DNA from: Roseivirga sp. UBA6061
GTDB taxonomy: Bacteria; Bacteroidota; Bacteroidia; Cytophagales; Cyclobacteriaceae
Reading direction: 5' to 3'
Length of the DNA: 42,277 nucleotides
Assembly: GCA_002427745.1 (NCBI GenBank)
Contig: DIYF01000043.1
Coordinates: forward strand, 1-42,277
Numbering within the stretch: the first letter of the stretch is position 1; each line of letters starts with the position of its first letter. Both the position numbers and the translations under genes were made by a program. Below are positions 34,856-41,558 of this stretch, piece after piece. Below the pieces are notes generated by a model. That model did not search any database and was not told where the DNA came from. It worked only from the letters and a program-made list of their open reading frames with translations.

Positions 34856-36820
34856 TTAGTCAACAATCTGATCGAGGAGAGCCTTGTTGGCTTTTTCCAG
34901 TTTCAAAATGCGGTCTTCATCCTGCTTCATGAGTTTCTGATAACCATCTTCCGAGAGAATGTCTATGCGGTACAGGGGTTTGGCCGGATCATTTTTTCTC
35001 AGTTTGGCCTTCCAGTAAAAAGCCACATGATCCGTATTGAAATCCGCCAGCTTTGCATTCTCTATCAACTCACCATCAATAATCACCAGGTACTTATCAG
35101 GGTCCAGCCATTCCTCGGTAATTTCAGGTCTCAGTGGTGTTTTCATAATGGCCCTGAGATCACTCTGTAATTCACTTAGCGCCTCTTTTTGCTGTGTGGT
35201 AAGCTTCGATATCTCGAGCGTTCTCACCTCATCGGAGCCATTTTGGGTAAGTACAACCTTGTTTTTATCGTAGAAAACGCCTTTGTACTTCCAGCTATCC
35301 GGGAAATGAGCTGTGCGGAAAGGTTGCTTAAGGCCGTGCTTTTTAGCTACCTCAAAACCGCGGATACTCAGGTTGATGCGGTTAATATCTCTTAAGAAGG
35401 TGGGAGTCTTTTTAAGCAGATAATACTCCTGCGGGTCTATTGGTTTCCCATTCTTGATCACTTCATAATGGAGGTGAATATTCGAATTTTCCATGGATTT
35501 TCCGACAGTACCAATAGTAGTTCCCCTTTTAACCTCCTGTCCTTCTTTGACCATTAATTCATTCAGAGAGGCATAAAGCGTCTGGTATTCATCGCTGTGT
35601 TTGATGACTACATAATTTCCACGTTTGGCATTTTTTTCACTGGTAATAACAATGCCATCTCCTGCTGCTCTTACCGCTGTGCCCAGCGCTGCTCTGTAAG
35701 CAACTCCTGTGCGGTTGTACTCCCTGTCGGTACCTCTGTGCATGGTGGCATCAAAGTGTAGTACGAACTCGGGGTTGTCTTTTTCAGCAATTGGGAAAAT
35801 GGAGGGTTTAGCTCCTTCAAAGGATGGATGGATTTCCTCCTGGTTTGATACAACAGTCTGTTTAATAATCTCCTCTGGAGGAGTATCGGGAATGCTCGTT
35901 TTCAATGTCATGGCCACCGCTGTGAAGATCAGCAATGGGGTAATGATCGCCAGTCTCAGGGCTGAGGCTGATTTAGAAACTCTCTTGGTCATCATGATAA
36001 ATCTCTTTTTGGTTAGGGAATAGTTTGAAGGGCTGGCCAGTTTTGGACCGGTAAGCTTATGTCCGGCAAAGCCCAGAAGTAATTTTTTATAGGTATTTAC
36101 ATCGCTGAATTCGTTCAGCACGGCCGCATCAGCCAGGTATTCGTGGTTTGCTCTGATGGCCCGGCTCCAGAAAATATAGAGCGGGTTGAACCAGAATAAT
36201 ATTCTCAGAAACTCCAGTAGCAGTATATCAAGAGTATGAAACTGGCGGGCATGGCTGAGCTCATGGGTTAACAGCCTCTTACACGCTGTAGTGTCTTCGT
36301 AGTCCTTTCTGCTGATAAAGATCAGATGAAGAAAGTTGTGAGGTACAATCTTCTGGTCCAGTATGCTCACACGGGAACCCTGAAAACGGATGCTTTGCGC
36401 TGATCTGGCCTTTTTCAGAATTGTGAAAATGGAGAGACTGTACCTTATAAGAAGCATTAGGGCTACCACTCCGTAGAGTGCCACAAGACATGGTTGATAG
36501 TCGAAAGGTGTAACTTCCGGGGCTTGAGGTGCCGGTGTGGTCATTGCCGCAGAATCATTTTCTACAGGGGGAAGAGAAGGCGTGGCAAAATCCGGGATTT
36601 CAGGAATTAGCCTGGCAGTAAGTTTCTCATTCACTGCGATAGCCGAAATATTGGGGTCTTCGCTTTCCAGCTCTATAAAAGGCACGGCAAGCGGCAATAT
36701 CAGGCTTAGCAGTAAATAAAATCGCTTGAACTTGTGCATGGCTGTCTTTGCCAGCAGGAGCTGATAGATACCCATGAGTAGCAGCATGCACACGGTCATT
36801 TTTATCAGGAAAACCATCAT
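34856..36820 (-). CDS. M56 (BlaR1-type) sensor protease with one LytM domain
   Basis: A 654-residue protein, paralogous to the next gene. Helices lie at about 5-23, 35-50, 112-132 and 288-306; the M56 zinc site is LLTHELSHARQFH (His186, Glu187, His190) with NHEYLAD. The LytM domain (about 352-468) keeps HLHYEV (His449, His451) but aligns RTGVA (Arg370, Ala374) with HxGxD, so the first zinc ligands are replaced. A nearby HRGTD (His361-Asp365) looks like the motif but sits before the usual position; whether it could serve instead is unclear. The C-terminal domain (about 475-654) contains EWLDPDKYLVIIDGELIENA. Its ATG overlaps the repressor stop by 4 nt, so the pair forms a BlaR1/BlaI-like circuit. 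Confidence 0.88.
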   Translation of the reverse strand: MMVFLIKMTVCMLLLMGIYQLLLAKTAMHKFKRFYLLLSLILPLAVPFIELESEDPNISAIAVNEKLTARLIPEIPDFATPSLPPVENDSAAMTTPAPQAPEVTPFDYQPCLVALYGVVALMLLIRYSLSIFTILKKARSAQSIRFQGSRVSILDQKIVPHNFLHLIFISRKDYEDTTACKRLLTHELSHARQFHTLDILLLEFLRILFWFNPLYIFWSRAIRANHEYLADAAVLNEFSDVNTYKKLLLGFAGHKLTGPKLASPSNYSLTKKRFIMMTKRVSKSASALRLAIITPLLIFTAVAMTLKTSIPDTPPEEIIKQTVVSNQEEIHPSFEGAKPSIFPIAEKDNPEFVLHFDATMHRGTDREYNRTGVAYRAALGTAVRAAGDGIVITSEKNAKRGNYVVIKHSDEYQTLYASLNELMVKEGQEVKRGTTIGTVGKSMENSNIHLHYEVIKNGKPIDPQEYYLLKKTPTFLRDINRINLSIRGFEVAKKHGLKQPFRTAHFPDSWKYKGVFYDKNKVVLTQNGSDEVRTLEISKLTTQQKEALSELQSDLRAIMKTPLRPEITEEWLDPDKYLVIIDGELIENAKLADFNTDHVAFYWKAKLRKNDPAKPLYRIDILSEDGYQKLMKQDEDRILKLEKANKALLDQIVD

Positions 36821-37185
36821 TTCTTACGCTCTATTTTTTCATCAATCATATTGCGCAGATCCTCCAGCTGGTCCTGTGTCAGGTCTGCTTCATTGGTGAA
36901 AAATGAAGCGAACTGTGAAGTGCTCCCGTTGAAGAAATCCTTGATAAGGCCTTTTACATGTCTGGAGAAGTATGCTTCCTTTTTCACGGTAGGATAATAC
37001 TCCCTTGAATTTCCAAAGAGGCGGTAGTCTACATACCCCTTGTCTTTCATGCGTTTTAGCAAGGTCAATACGGTTGTGGTAGCGGGCTTCGGTTCCGGAA
37101 ACTTTTCAAGCAGGTCTTTGGTAAAGGCCTTCTTCAATTCCCAGAGATAGCTCATTAGTTGTTCTTCGCTTTTTGATAAACTCAT
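36817..37185 (-). CDS. blaI: BlaI/MecI/CopY family repressor
   Basis: A 122-residue winged-helix protein, full length for the family. It begins MSLSKSEEQLMSYLWELKKA; the recognition region is KPATTTVLTLLKRMKDKGYV followed by wing residues RLFGNSREYYPTV, and the C-terminal half (about 75-122) forms the dimerisation helices with FFNGSTSQFASFF. In BlaR1/BlaI systems the sensor protease triggers cleavage of the repressor within this C-terminal part. The gene is first in the operon, overlaps the first sensor by 4 nt, and is preceded by TACA/TGTA-type palindromes that suit autoregulation. No beta-lactamase gene is present here. Confidence 0.93.
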   Translation of the reverse strand: MSLSKSEEQLMSYLWELKKAFTKDLLEKFPEPKPATTTVLTLLKRMKDKGYVDYRLFGNSREYYPTVKKEAYFSRHVKGLIKDFFNGSTSQFASFFTNEADLTQDQLEDLRNMIDEKIERKK

Positions 37186-37186
37186 G

Positions 37187-37223
37187 CTCTACGATTTTAG
37201 AGTGTACTCTACAAATGTAGAGT
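37187..37223 (-). promoter_or_regulatory. BlaI-type operator overlapping the -7 box of the repressor operon
   Basis: The core is the palindrome ACTCTACAAATGTAGAGT (37206-37223), with 8-bp arms and the TACA-N2-TGTA heart known for BlaI/MecI operators. Read on the reverse strand its centre is TACATTTG (37219-37212), an exact Bacteroidota -7 box. A second palindrome, TAGAGT-GT-ACTCTA (37198-37211), shares its right arm with the first, and another half-site, CTCTAC, lies at 37187-37192. Repressor bound here would cover the promoter. No clear -33 element was found. Confidence 0.7.
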
Positions 37224-37231
37224 TATTTATG

Positions 37232-37253
37232 ACTAATACTATAGTTGATTAGT
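37232..37253. promoter_or_regulatory. Nested inverted repeats in the blaI/GlmU-like divergent region
   Basis: ACTAAT (37232-37237) and ATTAGT (37248-37253) flank the 8-bp palindrome ACTATAGT (37238-37245). The half-site differs from the CTCTAC half-sites next to it, so a second regulator or an upstream promoter element is possible. Confidence 0.3.
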
Positions 37254-37338
37254 TTTTGTTTCGTTTTTTTCAGAAAAGTGCCGATGATTCCTTAGGCCGT
37301 TTGCTATTTACTTCCAGCGGCTTTTATATTTTTGTCCT

Positions 37339-38493
37339 ATGCAAATCGACCTTTTTGACCCGAAAGACATTCGGGCCAATCTATTACCATTTACCTATAC
37401 CAGGCCGGTAGCCGATATCAGGGTAGGGATTCTCAAAATTGCCGAAAAGTGGCATTCCTATGGTTTTCAGACGGGTTTTGATACGGTCGATTATCTAAGT
37501 GAAAAGTTTCAGTCTGTCAACAGCTCGCTCAAAGTAAATGGTGCACTTTGTCCTGATGATGCGGTAGTGGAAGCTATCAGGGCATTGAAATCCGGTGAGG
37601 AACTAACACATGATGGCCATGTACTGGCGGCTTATGGTGAGACTTCTTCCACAATCCATTATGATCATGAAGTCAGCCTTATTACTCAGCCCTGGGATAT
37701 TTTTACTTCTAATAAGGCTCAGATTGAAGCAGATTTTCCACGGGTGACGTCAGGTCGTGTATCTCAACCTGTGACTGACCCTCACACCATTGTATATGGT
37801 AAAGAGAATTTGTTTATAGAAGAGGGAGCGACCATTCGGGCCGCTATTATTAATGCCGAGAACGGTCCGGTTTACATTGGTAAAAACGCTAAGGTGCATG
37901 AAGGAGCTATTATCAAAGGAGCCTTTGCCCTCTGTGAAGAGTCGCAGGTGAATATGGGGGCTAAAATTAAGGGAGACAGTACCATCGGTCCCTATTCTAA
38001 AGTAGGGGGCGAAGTGGGAAACTCTGTTATTTTCGGCTACAGCAATAAGGGGCATGAGGGATACCTTGGGAATTCTGTCATTGGAGAGTGGTGTAACCTC
38101 GGAGCGGATACCAACACTTCGAATCTGAAAAATAATTATGCGCCTGTAAAGCTATGGAGCTACAGCAAAGGCGGTTTCGCCAATACCGGGCTGCAGTTTT
38201 GTGGTCTTATCATGGGTGACCATGCCAAGTGTGGTATCAACACCATGTTCAACACGGGAACAGTGGTTGGGGTAGGAGCGAATGTTTTCGGTCCGGGCTA
38301 TCCACGCAATTTCATACCTTCCTTTTCCTGGGGTGGTGCCAATGGTTTTATTACCTTTCAAACCAGAAAATTCTATGAAGTGGCCAGGGCGGTGATGGTC
38401 AGAAGAAACATGGATTTCGATGAGCAGGAAAAAACAATCATAGATCAGGTCTTTGCCGATACGGCAGAATACCGCATTTGGGATAAGAAGTAA
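37339..38493 (+). CDS. GlmU-like sugar nucleotidyltransferase/acyltransferase family protein
   Basis: A 384-residue protein. The N-terminal part (about 1-150, starting MQIDLFDPKDIRANLLPFTY) is the short nucleotidyltransferase-like domain found in Bacteroidota GlmU-family proteins; it lacks the long GxGTRM loop of true pyrophosphorylases. From about 155 to 320 the hexapeptide repeats of a left-handed beta-helix follow, including IGKNAKVHEGAIIKGAF, MGAKIKGDSTIGPYSKVGGE, and CGLIMGDHAKCGINTMFNTG. The pair resembles bifunctional GlmU but substrate and activity are unproven; peptidoglycan or LPS sugar metabolism is plausible. It lies 1 nt upstream of holB. Confidence 0.85.
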   Translation: MQIDLFDPKDIRANLLPFTYTRPVADIRVGILKIAEKWHSYGFQTGFDTVDYLSEKFQSVNSSLKVNGALCPDDAVVEAIRALKSGEELTHDGHVLAAYGETSSTIHYDHEVSLITQPWDIFTSNKAQIEADFPRVTSGRVSQPVTDPHTIVYGKENLFIEEGATIRAAIINAENGPVYIGKNAKVHEGAIIKGAFALCEESQVNMGAKIKGDSTIGPYSKVGGEVGNSVIFGYSNKGHEGYLGNSVIGEWCNLGADTNTSNLKNNYAPVKLWSYSKGGFANTGLQFCGLIMGDHAKCGINTMFNTGTVVGVGANVFGPGYPRNFIPSFSWGGANGFITFQTRKFYEVARAVMVRRNMDFDEQEKTIIDQVFADTAEYRIWDKK

Positions 38494-38494
38494 T

Positions 38495-39622
38495 ATGCTA
38501 TTTCAGGATATACCCGGACAGGAAGTTATCAAACAAAAGCTAAGAGATGCCCTTAAAGGTGATCATGTGGCCCATGCTCAGCTTTTTGCAGGCCCTGAAG
38601 GCTCTGCTAATCTGGCTATGGCCCTGGCTTTTGCTACCTATCTTAATTGTGAAAACAGAACCGAGACCGATGCCTGCGGGCAATGTGCTTCCTGCGTTAA
38701 AAATGCCAAGCTGGTACATCCTGATCTGCATTTCATTTTTCCTACTTCAGCAACGCCCAAGTTCAAAAGAGAGGACGCCACCAGTGATAAGTTTCTGACA
38801 GAATGGAGGTCTTTTCTCCTCTCTACGCCCTATGGAAATGTGACAGACTGGAGTTTTCATTTTGGCTGGGAAAATAAGCAGGTCATCATTCCTCGTAAGG
38901 AGAGTCGTAACATCATCAACAGTTTGTCGCTCAAGGCTTTTGAGGGCACCTACAAGATTATGCTGATCTGGCTGCCTGAACTGATGAATGTAAACGCGGC
39001 CAATGGAATTCTCAAAATATTGGAAGAACCACCTGAGAAGACCATTTTTCTCATGGTCTCTAATGATGCCAACAGACTGCTGACCACGATCATTTCGCGT
39101 ACGCAGATTCTGCGCATTCCCGCTTTTAGTGATGAAGAAATCAAGTCGGCCCTCGCGACTAAAGAGGGGCTTGATGCTGAGAAAACAGACCAGATTGCCT
39201 ATTTGGCTGAAGGAAATCTGAGAACAGCCGGTCATCTGGCAGATGGAGATGCCAATGAGGTACAGGAGCTCTTTAAAAACTGGATGCGACTTTGCTTTAC
39301 CTGGGATTTTAAAGGCATGACCAAAATGGCCGATGATTTTCAGAAATCGGGCAAAGAGCAGCAAAAGAGCCTTTTCAATGCAGGTACAAAAGTATTGAGA
39401 GATACACTGATCAATCAGTTTGAGACGGAGGATCTGGTGCGGGTACCTGCTTCAGAAGCCGGCTTTATTCAGAATTTCGGGAAGGTGTTCAACCCCGATA
39501 AAATTGCACAGGTTACACCAAAGCTCGAAGAGGCGCATTATCATATCGAACGAAATGCCAATGCGAAAATCCTTTTCCTTGATTTATCTCTCTCCATTGC
39601 CCAAATTGCGCGATCTAACTAA
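38495..39622 (+). CDS. holB: DNA polymerase III subunit delta'
   Basis: A 375-residue clamp-loader protein from the ATG at 38495, one base after the stop of the GlmU-like gene; a start at 38453 would overlap that gene. The N-terminus MLFQDIPGQEVIKQKLRDAL HAQLF-type region is typical of delta'. The P-loop position reads GPEGSANLA, without the Lys, as expected for a subunit that does not bind ATP. Four Cys residues (52, 61, 64, 67; CGQCASC) form the zinc module. NAANGILKILEEPPEKTIFLM and TIISRTQILRIP are the conserved delta'/tau motifs. The C-terminal helical collar domain runs from about 215. Confidence 0.92.
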   Translation: MLFQDIPGQEVIKQKLRDALKGDHVAHAQLFAGPEGSANLAMALAFATYLNCENRTETDACGQCASCVKNAKLVHPDLHFIFPTSATPKFKREDATSDKFLTEWRSFLLSTPYGNVTDWSFHFGWENKQVIIPRKESRNIINSLSLKAFEGTYKIMLIWLPELMNVNAANGILKILEEPPEKTIFLMVSNDANRLLTTIISRTQILRIPAFSDEEIKSALATKEGLDAEKTDQIAYLAEGNLRTAGHLADGDANEVQELFKNWMRLCFTWDFKGMTKMADDFQKSGKEQQKSLFNAGTKVLRDTLINQFETEDLVRVPASEAGFIQNFGKVFNPDKIAQVTPKLEEAHYHIERNANAKILFLDLSLSIAQIARSN

Positions 39623-39679
39623 TTATTGTGCCAGGTAAAGCTTCCGGGCCATACCTGCCAAACGACCAAAAAGGAGAGT

Positions 39680-40606
39680 ATGCTGATCAGAATAGGAACC
39701 CGGGGAAGTAAACTGGCATTATGGCAGGCATATCATGTAGAGGAGCGATTGAATCAGGCCGGGATCCAAACGGAGATCGTTACCATCGAAACCAAAGGGG
39801 ATAAAATTCTCAATGTTTCAATTGCCAAAATCGGGAGCAAGGGAGTTTTCACAGAAGAAATTGAAGAGCAGCTGGTCGATGGGCGCATTGACATTGCAGT
39901 GCATAGTGCCAAAGACATGCAGTCTACCTTACCGGAAGGCTTTGAGCTTATTGCCTTTATGGAAAGAGAAAGATGCAATGATGTGGTTGTGAGCAGAAAG
40001 GGAGGACTTTCTGTAAAGAACGGAGAGGCGTTCCTGCTGGGCACCTCCTCTACCCGCAGAGTAGCCACCTTAAAGAGCCTTTACCCACATATCAAGACCG
40101 TTCCTGTGAGAGGCAATCTCCAGACGCGTATCCGAAAAATGGATGAGGGAGCCTGTGATGCCTTACTGCTGGCCTATGCCGGTGTTCATCGTATGGGGTA
40201 TGAAGATATGATTGCCGAGCATCTGAGCCTCAAAGAGTTTACCCCGGCTGTAGGGCAGGGCTCTGTGGCCATAGAAGTATTTGAAAACCTGGCACAGGAT
40301 AAGAAAGAGGCCATCAGGGCGGCTTTAAACCATACCGATACTGAGACCTGTCTGTTGGCCGAAAGAGCGTTTTTGAAAACCATGGACGGTGGCTGTAGTA
40401 TCCCGGTCTTCGGTCTGGCCCGACTTAATGGAGATCAGATTGATATGCAGGGAGGGATTATCAGCCTTGATGGTAAACAGGTGATCAGAAAGTCCCGGTC
40501 TGCAGCAAGAGACGAGGCCCTGACTTTAGGGAGTGAACTGGCGGAAGAAGTATTAAACAGTGGAGGGGCAACCATCCTGGAATCAATTAAAAATCAGTCG
40601 ATATAA
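39680..40606 (+). CDS. hemC: Hydroxymethylbilane synthase (porphobilinogen deaminase)
   Basis: A 308-residue protein from the ATG at 39680, preceded by a good AAGGAGAG ribosome-binding site; a TTG at 39626 lies before it and has no family residues. Motifs in order: IGTRGSKLALWQA, VHSAKDMQSTLPEGFEL, GTSSTRRVATL, VRGNLQTRIRKMDEG, PAVGQGSVAIE and MDGGCSIPV, whose Cys239 carries the dipyrromethane cofactor. The enzyme joins four porphobilinogens into hydroxymethylbilane in haem synthesis. hemD, often next to hemC, is not here. Confidence 0.97.
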   Translation: MLIRIGTRGSKLALWQAYHVEERLNQAGIQTEIVTIETKGDKILNVSIAKIGSKGVFTEEIEEQLVDGRIDIAVHSAKDMQSTLPEGFELIAFMERERCNDVVVSRKGGLSVKNGEAFLLGTSSTRRVATLKSLYPHIKTVPVRGNLQTRIRKMDEGACDALLLAYAGVHRMGYEDMIAEHLSLKEFTPAVGQGSVAIEVFENLAQDKKEAIRAALNHTDTETCLLAERAFLKTMDGGCSIPVFGLARLNGDQIDMQGGIISLDGKQVIRKSRSAARDEALTLGSELAEEVLNSGGATILESIKNQSI

Positions 40607-40608
40607 CT

Positions 40609-41511
40609 ATGAAAAGGAAATTACTGACCGGCTTTATGCTGGCAATGACACTGATAGTAACCATCGCCTGTTCTTCGGGTTCAGATAGCTCAGAGCAGGT
40701 AACAGATCAAAAGCCTGCCGACCTGACAGGAAATGATTTTTTGGTGACCATCACGACCGATCTGGGGGTGATGCGGGCCGTGTTGCATGACCAGACACCC
40801 AAGCACAAGGAAAACTTTGTTAAGCTGGCCAAAGAAGGATTTTTCGATAGCCTTCTTTTCCACCGGGTGATTCCCCAGTTTATGATTCAGGGAGGAGATC
40901 CTATTTCAAAAAATGCCGCACCGGACCAGAATCTCGGAAGTGGTGGTCCCGGCTATACCATAGATGCTGAGATCTTACCTGAATTTTTTCACAAGAAGGG
41001 AGCACTTTCGGCAGCCAGAAGAGGCCCGGGTAATCCTGAGAAAAAATCGAGCGGAAGCCAGTTTTACATTGTGCAGGGTTTTATTCAGCCCTATGATCAG
41101 GTAGTGCTCAACAACGTGGAAGCAGGCAGATGCCTCACCAAGCTGAGAACAGATTTTCCTCAGGACCCGCTGCTGACTGAGCTGAACAACGCATTTCAAG
41201 CAGGTGGGCAAAAGGGATACTTTGATAAGGTAGTGGAACTGAGAGATCAGCTTAGTGAGAAAACCGGTATTGACATTTCCAGTCCACAGGAGAGAATTGA
41301 TGCCTACACCAGTATCGGGGGCTACCCGAGTCTGGATGGACAATACACCGTTTTTGGCCAGGTGATTGACGGGCTGGATGTAATTGACAGAATTGCGACA
41401 GTTCAGAGAAATCCGGGTGACAGACCCCTGGAAGATATAAGAATGTTTATCACGGTAGAGGAAGTGCCGAAAGCCCAGATCGCCAGGGAATACGGATATA
41501 CCTACCCCTGA
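40609..41511 (+). CDS. Cyclophilin-type peptidyl-prolyl isomerase, lipoprotein
   Basis: A 300-residue lipoprotein starting 2 nt after the hemC stop, with lipobox TIAC (Cys21) and a Ser/Asp-rich linker. Cyclophilin motifs are ITTDLGVMRAVL, NFVKLAKEGFFDSLLFHRVIPQFMIQGGD (catalytic Arg in FHRV) and SGSQFYIVQG, then QYTVFGQVIDGLDVIDRIA near the C-terminus. Between SQFYIVQG and the final block there is an extra stretch of about 75 residues (about 165-240), mostly helical, with KVVELRDQLSEKTG. Such PPIases act as folding catalysts in the periplasm or at the surface. The next gene is a paralogue with the same insertion. Confidence 0.93.
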   Translation: MKRKLLTGFMLAMTLIVTIACSSGSDSSEQVTDQKPADLTGNDFLVTITTDLGVMRAVLHDQTPKHKENFVKLAKEGFFDSLLFHRVIPQFMIQGGDPISKNAAPDQNLGSGGPGYTIDAEILPEFFHKKGALSAARRGPGNPEKKSSGSQFYIVQGFIQPYDQVVLNNVEAGRCLTKLRTDFPQDPLLTELNNAFQAGGQKGYFDKVVELRDQLSEKTGIDISSPQERIDAYTSIGGYPSLDGQYTVFGQVIDGLDVIDRIATVQRNPGDRPLEDIRMFITVEEVPKAQIAREYGYTYP

Positions 41512-41558
41512 TTTAGACAAGGTGTTTCTCTTTTGATGGTACTGATATTTTAGAACAG

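Noticed and set aside
36279..36491. HRGTD in the first sensor taken as proof of an active LytM site (and an antisense frame over this gene)
   Set aside because: HRGTD (residues 361-365) precedes the position of the HxGxD motif, which aligns with RTGVA; the frame at these coordinates is a shadow of the M56 gene.
37300..37334. TTTG-N23-TATTTTTG as a promoter of the GlmU-like gene
   Set aside because: The match is good but the -7 box ends 4 nt before the ATG, so transcription would begin inside the coding sequence unless translation is unusual.
38453..38494. Upstream start for holB overlapping the GlmU-like gene
   Set aside because: The delta' family starts at MLFQDIPGQ, which follows the previous stop by one base.
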